Positions 55,686 to 64,000 of a stretch of 64,000 nucleotides of DNA are shown piece by piece. A program made the position numbers and the translations under genes. Every line of letters begins with the position of its first letter. Positions within the stretch are counted from its first letter, which is position 1. The stretch is from Virgibacillus halodenitrificans JCM 12304 (lineage in GTDB: Bacteria; Bacillota; Bacilli; Bacillales; Amphibacillaceae): positions 1 through 64,000 of the forward strand of contig NZ_BAZS01000012.1 of assembly GCF_001310895.1 (NCBI RefSeq), in the 5' to 3' direction. Under the pieces are notes generated by a model. The model was given only the letters and a program-made list of their open reading frames with translations. It made no database searches and had not been told where the DNA came from.

Positions 55686-56873
55686 ATGAGTTCACAAGCA
55701 GTAAATCATAGAGCGACAGACAAGATATGGACAAAAGATTTTGTTCTGGTTTGTCTGGCAAACTTTTTTATATTTTTAGGTTTTCAAATGACATTGCCAA
55801 CACTACCTCTATTTATAAAGGAATTAGGCGGCAGTGATCAGATGATAGGTATTATTATTGGTATTTTTACCTTTTCCGCTTTATTATTTCGTCCCTATGC
55901 CGGACATGCACTGGAGTCAAAAGGCAGGAAATTCGTTTATATGATAGGTTTAGCTGTATTCGTAATTTCTGTTGGCTCCTATGCTTTCATTGTAGGCATT
56001 GGACTACTGGTGGTTATGAGGATTGTTCAAGGTGCGGGTTGGGGATTGTCAACTACAGCAACAAGCACCATAGCTACAGATATTATTCCAATGAAACGAA
56101 GAGGGGAAGGCCTTGGATATTTTGGCTTGTCCGGTAATTTAGCTCTTGCATTTGGCCCTGCTCTTGGCTTGACCCTTGTTGGAGTAATTTCGTTTACCAG
56201 TCTGTTCTTAATCTGTGCAGGACTGGGGTTAGTAGCATTTTTACTTTCCATGACAATTCACTATAAAAAAGTGGAAGAATCACCGGATAAAGCTGTTACG
56301 ATTAAATTTGATATTTTTGAAAAAAGCGCAATTCAGCCGTCCATCCTCTTGTTTTTTATTACAGTAACATTTGGGGGAATTGCTTCTTTCTTGCCGTTAT
56401 ATGCTGCTCAAGAGCATATAGATGGTATCGAGCTGTATTTCCTTGTATACGCAGCCTTTCTAATGATTTCACGAACCTTTGCTGGCAAGATTTATGATAA
56501 TAAAGGACATCTATATGTATTCCTTCCAGGTGCGATCTGTATTTTTATTGCAATGCTATTGTTATCCTGGTTGCCAAATATGATGGTAATGTTAGTTGCT
56601 GCAGCCATTTATGGGCTTGGGTTTGGAAGTGTCCAACCTGCATTACAGGCATGGGCAGTAGATAAATCTCCGAACAATCGAAAAGGAATGGCTAACGCTA
56701 CCTTTTTTTCATTTTTTGACTTGGGGGTAGGCATCGGTGCAATGACATTTGGCCAGCTTGCTTCACTATCCGGTTATGGAGCGATTTATGTGACAGCAGC
56801 TGGTTCCGTTTTAATTGCCATGTTATTTTATGTATATTTGATTCTAAAGTCTGGCATCCGTAATCATCTATAA
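55686..56873 (+). CDS. MFS transporter
   Basis: A 395-residue major facilitator with 12 helices. The loop 2-3 motif reads RPYAGHALESKGRK, and GAGWGLSTTATSTIATDIIP stands at helices 4-5. It resembles YfcJ/YhhS-like drug or metabolite exporters. The substrate is not known. AGAAAGGAAG precedes the ATG. Confidence 0.87.
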   Translation: MSSQAVNHRATDKIWTKDFVLVCLANFFIFLGFQMTLPTLPLFIKELGGSDQMIGIIIGIFTFSALLFRPYAGHALESKGRKFVYMIGLAVFVISVGSYAFIVGIGLLVVMRIVQGAGWGLSTTATSTIATDIIPMKRRGEGLGYFGLSGNLALAFGPALGLTLVGVISFTSLFLICAGLGLVAFLLSMTIHYKKVEESPDKAVTIKFDIFEKSAIQPSILLFFITVTFGGIASFLPLYAAQEHIDGIELYFLVYAAFLMISRTFAGKIYDNKGHLYVFLPGAICIFIAMLLLSWLPNMMVMLVAAAIYGLGFGSVQPALQAWAVDKSPNNRKGMANATFFSFFDLGVGIGAMTFGQLASLSGYGAIYVTAAGSVLIAMLFYVYLILKSGIRNHL

Positions 56874-56957
56874 GGTATTAACAGTTTTGTTTAAAAACAT
56901 GCTGTGATCGTATACAATAGAAGGAACACAAGACTTAGAAAGTAGGTTGCTAACGTT

Positions 56958-59900
56958 TTGAAAAGTATCGGTAATATCAACATCCAAAGTTTATTCCCTT
57001 CCGTCATTTATAAAAGAGGACTTGATTACTTTAAGAATAACAAGGTTACTGACCTTTTATATGATATTAACTATAGTGTATGGACAGCGACTGTAATTGG
57101 TTCTGAGGATTATTTTGTAGAATTGAATATGAAGGATTTCTCCAATGGTTCGATTGAAGCATATTGTGATTGCCCGGCATTTGAAACATTTGGTTCCTGT
57201 AAGCATGTTGCTGCAACATTAATAGCGGTTGCCAATAGAAGCGATAATAAACCTCCAGCCTTTGCAGATTATGATTATAATATGACCAACCGATTTATCA
57301 GGGCTTTTAGTGATATTCAACAACCAACAGCTGAAAATGAGATTCTTCCGGAGAAGAAGGAAATGAAGGTGGAGTATTATTGTCACCTGTCTTATGACAA
57401 AAGCTTATCCATTGAAATAAAAACTGGGGAGAAGCGCTGTTACGTAGTAAAGGATGCGTATGAATTTCTTAAGCATGTTTTAAATAATATCGAACACTTT
57501 TTCACAAAAACATTTACCTATTTTCCTGATACGCATCATTTTCTCCCCCAGGATAGGGAAATTTTTGAAAAGCTGCATGCTGTTTTAAAAAATGAGTCCA
57601 TTTATAATGACCACTCTTACATGTATTATCAAAAGACAGCAAATGATCGAAGGTATATTACCCTTCCTCCTTTAATTGCAGAAGATCTCTTGGAAAAATT
57701 GATTGAACGGAATTTTACCGTCGTCACAGCACGGACGTCCTTTACCCATGTGCAATTAGAAAAAAATAGTCTTCCTTTTCATTTTTCTATTTCTAAAAAT
57801 GATAAAGAGGACTTAACCTTAATAATGGATGAACTATCCGACGGGGCCTATCTTCCGGCATATGAATTATTTTTTCATAAAGGTGTATTTTATAGCCCTG
57901 CTAAAGAACAGGTCCCTGTGCTTGAGCAAATTAGTCAATTTGGAATGGATAATCTCGAACTGCCGATCTCCAAACAACAAGCAGACACGTTTTTATCAGA
58001 AGTGCTTCCCTCTTTGAAGAAAATTGGGGATGTAGCGATAGATAATAATGTAAGAGAAGAAATCATTCAAGTTCCCCTACGAGCCAAAATGTATCTCGAA
58101 GTAAAAAGTGATTGGATTATTGGTAAGCTGGAATATCACTATGGAGATCAATTAATAGATCCGTTTAGTGGCAGAGAGCAGCACGATGTTATTATTATTC
58201 GAGATACAGAGAAAGAACAACAAATCATGCGTCTTATTGAATACGCAAATTTTAAATATAACGGAAAAGAACTGTATTTGGCAGCAGAAGAAGAGGAAGA
58301 AATATACGACTTTTTATACCATGTACTTCCACTTTTAGATGACCAAGTGGAACTGTTTCTGACTTCAGATATACGGAATTATATTATGGAAACAGACCCA
58401 GTACCCAGTACAAGAGTAAATTTGGAAACATCATCTAATTTACTGGAAATTGGCTTTGATATAGCAGGTGTAGACGACTCAGAGATAAACAAAATTATTG
58501 ATGCCGTTATTGAAAAAAAGCGGTATTACCGTCTGCAAAATGGCGCACTGCTCTCATTGGAAGGGGAAGACTTTACTTCCATGAAGCAGCTCTTTAGTGA
58601 TATGGAGATTAATAAAGATGATCTTCAAGATGGCAGTATTCATGTACCGGTCTATCGTGGTACGCAGGTAGATGAAATGATTGAAACGAATAAAAATTAT
58701 GATCCATCATTTCGCAAGCTGCTTCATCAACTGAAATCACCGGAAGAACAAGTTTACCCATTACCAGCTAACTTACAGGCTACGTTGCGAAATTACCAGC
58801 AAACGGGGTATCAATGGTTTAAATCACTTAGCCATTATCATTTAGGGGGCATATTGGCAGATGATATGGGCTTAGGAAAAACCTTACAGAGCATCGCTTA
58901 TATTGCCTCAGAGCCTAGTGAGCATCCACACTTGATTGTGGCCCCATCCTCCGTTATTTATAATTGGAAGAATGAATGTGAAAAGTTTTCACCGAAGATG
59001 AAAGTAGCTATCTTAACAGGGAATCCTCAGGAGCGAAGAGAAAAAATTACCGGCACGATTGATGCAGCAGATGTTTGGATTACCTCTTACGCTACTCTCA
59101 GACAGGATATTGAATATTACCGGGAATTGACCTTTCAGACACTCATCTTAGATGAGGCACAATATATTAAGAACTACGCAACGAAAACATCAAGGGCAAT
59201 ACGTGAAATAAAAGCAGGAAGAAAATTTGCGTTAAGTGGCACACCAATAGAAAACTCGATTGATGAGCTATGGGCTATTTTCCAGGTTATATTGCCAGGG
59301 CTGATGCCAAATCATCGCAAATTCAAACAATTGTCTCATGAAAGAATAGCAAAGATTACAAAACCATTTATTCTTCGACGTCTCAAAAAAGATGTACTGA
59401 AGGAATTACCGGATAAGATTGAAACTGTTCATGTATCCGAACTAACCAAAGAACAGAAGGATTTGTATATTGGGTATCATCGCCAACTTCAACAGGAAGC
59501 TGCCCAATCGATGCAGGAAAGTGGTTTTCAAAAAAACCGGATGAAGATACTTGCTGGATTAACACGCTTGCGACAACTATGCTGTCATCCTTCCTTGTTT
59601 ATCGAAAATTATCAGGGGAAATCGGGTAAGCTTGAACAATTAATGGAGACGATACGTACTGCAAGGGAAAGTGGAAAACGCATGTTGATCTTCTCCCAGT
59701 TTACAAGTATGCATGAAATCATTAGTGCGAAACTTGAGAACGAAGGAATAGGTTACTTTTACTTACACGGGCAGACACCATCACAAGAACGAGTGGAAAT
59801 GAGCGAACGATTTAACAATGGAGAAAACGATGTTTTTCTTATTTCCTTGAAAGCCGGTGGCACAGGCCTCAACTTAACTGGGGCAGATACGGTGATTTTG

Positions 59901-60134
59901 TATGATCTTTGGTGGAATCCGGCGGTTGAGGACCAGGCAACAGGCAGAGCGCATCGATTTGGTCAGAAAAATGTTGTCCAGGTCATTCGGTTGATTGCTG
60001 AAGGTACCATCGAAGAAAAAATTTATGATTTACAACAAAAGAAACGAGAGCTCATTGACCAGGTTATTCAGCCTGGAGAGTCTATGCTATCCAGTCTCAG
60101 TGAAGATGATGTTAGAGAACTATTGAATATTTAA
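56958..60134 (+). CDS. SWIM zinc-finger SNF2-family helicase
   Basis: A 1058-residue protein. An N-terminal SWIM finger (Cys70, Cys72, Cys81, His83) is followed by a long SNF2-associated region (about 100-600) and a Swi2/Snf2 ATPase from about 610. Motif I is DDMGLGKT near 636, motif II DEAQ, motif III SGTPIENS and motif VI QATGRAHRFGQ. Such proteins (YwqA/RapA-like) translocate on duplex DNA. Roles in transcription or repair are suspected. The TTG start follows AGTAGG weakly. A terminator follows. Confidence 0.93.
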   Translation: MKSIGNINIQSLFPSVIYKRGLDYFKNNKVTDLLYDINYSVWTATVIGSEDYFVELNMKDFSNGSIEAYCDCPAFETFGSCKHVAATLIAVANRSDNKPPAFADYDYNMTNRFIRAFSDIQQPTAENEILPEKKEMKVEYYCHLSYDKSLSIEIKTGEKRCYVVKDAYEFLKHVLNNIEHFFTKTFTYFPDTHHFLPQDREIFEKLHAVLKNESIYNDHSYMYYQKTANDRRYITLPPLIAEDLLEKLIERNFTVVTARTSFTHVQLEKNSLPFHFSISKNDKEDLTLIMDELSDGAYLPAYELFFHKGVFYSPAKEQVPVLEQISQFGMDNLELPISKQQADTFLSEVLPSLKKIGDVAIDNNVREEIIQVPLRAKMYLEVKSDWIIGKLEYHYGDQLIDPFSGREQHDVIIIRDTEKEQQIMRLIEYANFKYNGKELYLAAEEEEEIYDFLYHVLPLLDDQVELFLTSDIRNYIMETDPVPSTRVNLETSSNLLEIGFDIAGVDDSEINKIIDAVIEKKRYYRLQNGALLSLEGEDFTSMKQLFSDMEINKDDLQDGSIHVPVYRGTQVDEMIETNKNYDPSFRKLLHQLKSPEEQVYPLPANLQATLRNYQQTGYQWFKSLSHYHLGGILADDMGLGKTLQSIAYIASEPSEHPHLIVAPSSVIYNWKNECEKFSPKMKVAILTGNPQERREKITGTIDAADVWITSYATLRQDIEYYRELTFQTLILDEAQYIKNYATKTSRAIREIKAGRKFALSGTPIENSIDELWAIFQVILPGLMPNHRKFKQLSHERIAKITKPFILRRLKKDVLKELPDKIETVHVSELTKEQKDLYIGYHRQLQQEAAQSMQESGFQKNRMKILAGLTRLRQLCCHPSLFIENYQGKSGKLEQLMETIRTARESGKRMLIFSQFTSMHEIISAKLENEGIGYFYLHGQTPSQERVEMSERFNNGENDVFLISLKAGGTGLNLTGADTVILYDLWWNPAVEDQATGRAHRFGQKNVVQVIRLIAEGTIEEKIYDLQQKKRELIDQVIQPGESMLSSLSEDDVRELLNI

Positions 60135-60136
60135 TG

Positions 60137-60166
60137 AAAGAACCAGCCTGCCCAGGCTGGTTCTTT
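60137..60166 (+). terminator. Intrinsic terminator after the SNF2 gene
   Basis: Arms AAAGAACCAGCCTG and CAGGCTGGTTCTTT with a two-base loop. Confidence 0.85.
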
Positions 60167-60307
60167 ATGTTTTTATAAACGGAAAAAAGGGAAAATAATA
60201 TCCGTGACTTTTATAAAAGAAGAAAATTTATAATGCGAACCATATTTTGTTCTTAACCAAGCCACATTCGTATAAATTACAAGTAAACACTTAAGGGAGA
60301 TGGGAAG

Positions 60308-60457
60308 ATGAGAACAGTTGCAAGAGGGGTGGCAAAGTTTTTCGTAGCTAATTTTGCTGTAGTAATGGCGATTATGTTATTGCCAGTATTTCTGGTAACT
60401 GATGATGTTGCTCTATTTGATTCGATGATGGAATATTTATTCAGTAATAAGTCATAA
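60308..60457 (+). CDS. 49-residue single-pass membrane peptide
   Basis: Frame MRTVARGVAKFFVANFAVVM..., ending SNKS. It has a basic N-terminus, one hydrophobic helix (about 11-31) and an acidic, aromatic tail. AAGGGAG lies about 9 bases before the ATG, and a clear intrinsic terminator follows at 60474, so a separate short transcript is likely. I recognise no family. It could be a small regulatory or toxin-like membrane peptide, but nothing shows an antitoxin. Confidence 0.6.
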   Translation: MRTVARGVAKFFVANFAVVMAIMLLPVFLVTDDVALFDSMMEYLFSNKS

Positions 60458-60473
60458 GCAGAATTTAATTTAG

Positions 60474-60507
60474 GAGGATGTATTCGTTAAATGCATCCTC
60501 TTTTTTT
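60474..60507 (+). terminator. Intrinsic terminator after the 49-residue gene
   Basis: Arms GAGGATG and CATCCTC, extended with AT pairs and one bulge, then seven T. Confidence 0.88.
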
Positions 60508-60546
60508 ATAGGTATGATATTCTATATAAAACAGGTTCTAATATAG

Positions 60547-61105
60547 ATGTTGGGGGCTATCTAGTGATTCGCAAAATAGATATACTGCAAAGTAACTTGA
60601 TAGTACTGTAAACGGCCGTTTCGGAAAATACACTTCGCTTTCCGTGGGCAACGCTTCAGCTTCCTCGGAAGAAAACCACTTCCTGCGGGATCTTCAGCTG
60701 GGGCTGGGACTGCGTTACCTCGTCCCACCGAAGACCTTTTGCGATTACTCGCCCCATCAAAAAGCCCTGTTGCTTTTCCCACAGGACAAGGAAGGCTTCA
60801 GCGAATTATGCATCGCACGAAGGAAAGGTGTTTTTTCTTTCCGAGGAGTCTTCGTGTTTTTCCTTCACTGGTAAGCGGTTAGATAATAACCCGCTATTTA
60901 TGGTACAAAGCAGATACAAATTGATTGGAGCGGAAGGGGGCGACTCCTACCGGAATAGCATGAGCTGAAGACCCTGGACGTAGCGTAGTGAAGGAAGCGG
61001 CTGAAGCCATGCCGGTGGAAAGCGTCCCACTAAAGCGGAAATCAGTGGGTTCATCCACTTCCTTAAAATTAGATATACTCTAGTTAGCAATTATTTCCAA
61101 CTATG
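60547..61105 (+). repeat. Mosaic intergenic repeat, copy C
   Basis: Complete copy, from ATGTTGGGGGC at 60547 to CCAACTATGA at the right end. It shares long blocks with 33254-34013 (inverted) and, in its second half, with 1-352. It holds a 35-bp module at 60707-60741. It lacks the roughly 59-bp twin-hairpin segment that copies A and B carry between GGGGGC and GACTCCT. Open frames inside it are not conserved between copies. Confidence 0.85.
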
Positions 61106-61181
61106 AATGTACGAGATAATGTTGTATCTTAGCATCTGTATTAGGACCGTAAAACAATTCTAGATTAGGGAGGTGAGTGAG

Positions 61182-62213
61182 TTGGATTTTTGTAAAGAAA
61201 TGAACATTGCACATCCTATCATTCAAGCAGGGATGGCCGGAGGAATTACTACACCGGAATTAGTAGCAGCCGTAGCAACGAATGGATGCCTTGGTACAAT
61301 AGGTGCCGGTTATATGAGCGCACCTAAGCTGAAAGAAGAAATCAAACAAGTGAAAATGCTAACTTCTAAGCCATTTGCAGTAAATGTGTTCGCCATAAAT
61401 CTTGAAACATATTCCAACGAAGTCGCTGAAATGCAACAATTCCTTAATAAATACAGGCAAGAACTTTCTATTAACGAAGGAAGCAGAGAGATTAAAGTAA
61501 GAGATCATCTACATGAAAAAATTCAAGTGATACTCGATGAAAACATTCCAATTGTCAGTACAGCTTTTGGCGTGTTAACAGCTTCATTAATTGAAAGATT
61601 AAAAGCTAATCAGGTGAAACTGATAGGAATGGCAACGAATGTATATGAGGCAAAACTGTTGGAAGAAGCAGGTTATGATGCAGTTGTGGCACAAGGTTAT
61701 GAAGCAGGCGGGCACCGCAGTACCTTTGATTTAAATAGATTCCATGATAATGCTGATCTTGGTTTAATAGCTTTAGTGGAAAGATTTAAAGCAAATTTGC
61801 AACTTCCTATTATAGCTGCAGGAGCTATACATACAAGAGAGCAAATAAAAGGATTGCTAGCAATGGGGGTGAGTGCTGTCCAGCTTGGCACAAAATTTTT
61901 AATAGCTAGAGAAGCCGGTACAAATGCGGCTTATCGTCATGCGTTAATCCAGGCAGAAGCAGAGGATACTCAAATAACAAGAGCATTTTCCGGTCGCCCA
62001 GCTCGAGCAGTGAAGAACCGTTTTATTGATGATTTAGAACAAAGTAAGCTTAACTCATTGCCATTTCCTTTGCAAAATGAGATGACTAAAGATATACGAG
62101 CTACAGCAAAAGAATTTTCATTGGCGGATCTTCAATCCTTATGGGCTGGACAAGGTGTAGGTGAAATAAAAAAGGAAGAATCGGTAAAGCAAATAATAAA
62201 TTCACTAATATAA
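61182..62213 (+). CDS. Nitronate monooxygenase-like flavin oxidoreductase
   Basis: A 343-residue TIM-barrel FMN protein of the 2-nitropropane dioxygenase group. The N-terminal HPIIQAGMAGGITTPELVAA, the central GYDAVVAQGYEAGGHRS (with the catalytic-type histidine) and the FMN phosphate site MGVSAVQLGTKFL are present. Relatives oxidise nitronates or act as enoyl reductases (FabK-like). I favour the former. The start is TTG 61182, 8 bases after GGGAGG. A GTG at 61173 overlaps that site. Confidence 0.87.
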   Translation: MDFCKEMNIAHPIIQAGMAGGITTPELVAAVATNGCLGTIGAGYMSAPKLKEEIKQVKMLTSKPFAVNVFAINLETYSNEVAEMQQFLNKYRQELSINEGSREIKVRDHLHEKIQVILDENIPIVSTAFGVLTASLIERLKANQVKLIGMATNVYEAKLLEEAGYDAVVAQGYEAGGHRSTFDLNRFHDNADLGLIALVERFKANLQLPIIAAGAIHTREQIKGLLAMGVSAVQLGTKFLIAREAGTNAAYRHALIQAEAEDTQITRAFSGRPARAVKNRFIDDLEQSKLNSLPFPLQNEMTKDIRATAKEFSLADLQSLWAGQGVGEIKKEESVKQIINSLI

Positions 62214-62215
62214 AA

Positions 62216-62251
62216 GAGAGCATAATGGGCTTTTTGACTCATTGTGCTCTT
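62216..62251. terminator. Bidirectional intrinsic terminator
   Basis: AGAGCATAATG pairs with CATTGTGCTCT (one G-T), flanked by A and T runs, between the convergent oxidoreductase and DUF3899 genes. Confidence 0.8.
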
Positions 62252-62263
62252 TTAAAAACTGAA

Positions 62264-62638
62264 TTATATTGTGTAGTAGAGTGCCATTAGCAATAGTAGA
62301 ATAACAATTTGCATCCACACTAGGAATCGGAGATTGCGGTAAAAAGTAGTATTTATAGTTTGAGATGGCGCAGGTTTGTCTTTCCATTCTCCCATATAGT
62401 CTTTCTTCTTTTTTGACATCATACTACCAAATCTTCTAAAAGAGAAGGTCAGACCGTCAAAAAAGCCACCCTTTTTAATAAATAGAAATAGAATTGCTAC
62501 AAGTGAAAGGAGAAAAACATAAAACCATGTGTTTATATAGTTCTCCAGATCATATTTAGGAGTGAATAGAAAAAAGATAAGCGTCACTACTAAAATATTT
62601 ACTAAGAAATAGAACCATTTGTTCATGAAGAGTTGCAT
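62264..62638 (-). CDS. DUF3899-family membrane protein
   Basis: A 124-residue protein with three hydrophobic helices (about 8-25, 36-54 and 103-121) and the KKGGFFDGLTFSFRRFG stretch that marks DUF3899. The function is unknown. In Bacillaceae such genes often stand next to oligopeptide permease genes, as here. AAAGGTGG precedes the ATG. Confidence 0.8.
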   Translation of the reverse strand: MQLFMNKWFYFLVNILVVTLIFFLFTPKYDLENYINTWFYVFLLSLVAILFLFIKKGGFFDGLTFSFRRFGSMMSKKKKDYMGEWKDKPAPSQTINTTFYRNLRFLVWMQIVILLLLMALYYTI

Positions 62639-62736
62639 ATATTTCCACCTTTTATAGTAATTTGTTACTCATTATATCATAGAAAATAGATTTAATTGGA
62701 AATAATTTTGTAATAATTTGTAGTGAACACTTATTC

Positions 62737-62752
62737 ATGAAAGCGTTGTCAA
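62737..62752 (+). promoter_or_regulatory. Candidate CcpA cre site upstream of oppA
   Basis: ATGAAAGCGTTGTCAA matches the cre consensus WTGAAARCGYTTTCW with one mismatch. It lies about 85 bases before the -35 element, so any effect would be at a distance. Confidence 0.4.
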
Positions 62753-62820
62753 TCAAGGGTTTTCATGACTTTATTAATTTAATAAATAGTAATAGTTTTT
62801 TCACTATTTTAAAAAAAGAC

Positions 62821-62850
62821 TTTACAAAACTGTAAAAATAATTGTATACT
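62821..62850 (+). promoter_or_regulatory. Sigma-A promoter of oppA
   Basis: TTTACA, 18 bases, TATACT, followed by a leader of about 57 bases to the start codon. Confidence 0.6.
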
Positions 62851-62913
62851 TCTTGTAGTAGAATTCATCTACGAAAATATCAGAAAATAGAAAATAAGGG
62901 GGTTCTTTTGACT

Positions 62914-64000
62914 ATGAAGTTGAAATGGTCATTACTTTTGGCACTAGGTTTACTGCTTAGTGTGTTCTTAGTGGCTTGTGGCGGAGGAGACGACGCTTCA
63001 GAAGGCACAGAAGACAGTGGTAACAAAGAAAAAACTGAAGATTCTGCATCAGAAGGAGAAGAAGCTTCAGGAGAGCAAGTCTTAAATCTTCTTAATGGAG
63101 ATACAATTCCAACAATGGATGCTTCCATGGCAACAGACCAATATGCATTTGAATTTTTAGGTGCTACAATGGAAGGTCTTTACCGATTAGGTGAAGATGG
63201 TAAGCCGGTTGAAGGTATTGCAAATGATCACAAAGTAAGTGAAGATGGTAAAACATGGACATTTACTTTACGTGAAGATGCAAAATGGTCAAATGGTGAC
63301 CCTGTAACTGCACATGACTTTGTTTATGCATGGCAACGTGCTGTAAACCCTGACACTGGTTCAGAATATGGACCATACATGATGGGTGGAGTTATTAAGA
63401 ATGCAACTGCTGTTAACAGTGGCGATAAGCCAGTTGAAGAACTTGGTGTTAAAGCAGATGGTGACTATACATTAGTAGTAGAACTTGAAAACCCAACTCC
63501 ATACTTTGAGTCATTAACAACTTTCGGAACGTTCTTACCGTTAAACCAAAAGTTTGTTGAAGAACAAGGCGATAAATATGCAACTAGCACAGATACATTA
63601 TTATCAAATGGTCCATTTATTTTATCTGATTGGGAAAGCACTTCAAGCTCTTGGAATCTTACAAAGAACGAAGATTACTGGGATGCAGAAACTGTTTCTC
63701 TAGATAAAATCACATATGAAGTAGTTAAAGATCCACAAACAGCGGTAGATCTTTATGAAGCAGGTACAGTTGACCGTGCAGGTCTATCTTCTGACCTTGT
63801 TGATCAATATTCTACCCATGAAGACTATATTGTAAACCCGCAAACTTCTGTTTTCTATTTGAAAATGAATCAAACTAGAAACGAAGCTTTAGCAAATACA
63901 AACATCCGTGCAGCTATTAGCCGCGCATTTGATAAACAGGCATTAGTTGATCAGATTCTTAATAACGGATCTCTAGTAGCTAATGGTTTAGTACCAGCAA
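62914..64000 (+). CDS. oppA: Oligopeptide ABC transporter substrate-binding lipoprotein (partial)
   Basis: The first 362 residues of an OppA-type (SBP_bac_5) protein, open at the window end. A signal peptide ends in the lipobox LVAC (Cys at about residue 21), followed by an acidic linker rich in Glu, Ser and Gly. The peptide-binding domain starts at VLNLLNGDTIPTMDAS. AKWSNGDPVTAHDFVYAWQR is the family signature. AAGGGGG stands 11 bases before ATG 62914. The in-frame TTG at 62908 is 5 bases away and also possible. The remaining transporter genes should follow downstream. Confidence 0.92.
   Translation, partial: MKLKWSLLLALGLLLSVFLVACGGGDDASEGTEDSGNKEKTEDSASEGEEASGEQVLNLLNGDTIPTMDASMATDQYAFEFLGATMEGLYRLGEDGKPVEGIANDHKVSEDGKTWTFTLREDAKWSNGDPVTAHDFVYAWQRAVNPDTGSEYGPYMMGGVIKNATAVNSGDKPVEELGVKADGDYTLVVELENPTPYFESLTTFGTFLPLNQKFVEEQGDKYATSTDTLLSNGPFILSDWESTSSSWNLTKNEDYWDAETVSLDKITYEVVKDPQTAVDLYEAGTVDRAGLSSDLVDQYSTHEDYIVNPQTSVFYLKMNQTRNEALANTNIRAAISRAFDKQALVDQILNNGSLVANGLVPA

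Noticed and set aside
60561-60874. Open frames on both strands inside mosaic repeat C
   Set aside because: They are not conserved in the other repeat copies, have no ribosome sites and contain the movable 35-bp module. They are by-products of the repeat's higher GC.

Overview
This is an AT-rich stretch of a Bacillaceae chromosome. Gene content and protein style (GltC, AsnO, FdhD, NrdI/NrdF, YhcF-type GntR, DUF2785, DUF3899) fit the moderately halophilic Oceanobacillus/Virgibacillus group. Carnitine-to-glycine-betaine genes and a BCCT carrier also suit a salt-stressed Firmicute. The genus is inferred from protein resemblance alone. I see no rRNA, tRNA, prophage or CRISPR array.

Layout. 1-9.2 kb: a mosaic repeat, htpX, wrbA, a luciferase-like oxidoreductase, rlmN, an EamA transporter, a membrane diguanylate cyclase and a large catalase with a SigB-like promoter. 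9.2-12.7 kb: an alanine/sodium symporter, then an actin-like ATPase (ParM family) and a ribbon-helix-helix partner behind iteron-like repeats. This looks like a chromosomal type II partition-like locus. 12.8-18.7 kb: fdhD, an ECF sigma/anti-sigma/asnO cluster, a DUF421 protein and a metallo-beta-lactamase-fold hydrolase. 19-26.5 kb: a BCCT carrier divergent from cdhC-cdhA-cdhB (carnitine to glycine betaine), then a TrpXYZ-like ABC transporter. 26.5-33.2 kb: gdhA divergent from gltC, then nrdE-nrdI-nrdF under tandem NrdR boxes and a cobalamin riboswitch with a terminator.

33.2-43 kb: a second mosaic repeat carrying a nested 187-bp MITE-like element, a DUF4901-like protein, GNAT genes (one broken), an amidohydrolase, a P-loop protein, a MerR-methyltransferase fusion, a DUF2785 protein, a 3 x 40-bp tandem repeat, a cell-wall amidase and an FMN reductase. 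43-50.4 kb: GntR/ABC export genes, a DoxX gene behind a Rex/Fnr-type palindrome, a Cu/Zn superoxide dismutase lipoprotein, a YfcC carrier and a TauE/SafE protein. 50.4-55.6 kb: gluconate genes (gntK, gntP, gnd, divergent RpiR regulator). 55.7-64 kb: an MFS transporter, a SWIM-SNF2 helicase, a 49-residue membrane peptide, a third mosaic repeat, a nitronate monooxygenase-like protein, a DUF3899 protein and the start of oppA.

Four genes (actin-like ATPase, ECF sigma, MBL hydrolase, gluconokinase) each become full length if one G or C is restored to a GG/CC pair. That common signature suggests residual sequencing or assembly errors rather than four pseudogenes. The best candidates for new biology are the actin-like/RHH/iteron locus, the doubly controlled nrd operon, the MerR-methyltransferase fusion and the modular intergenic repeats.
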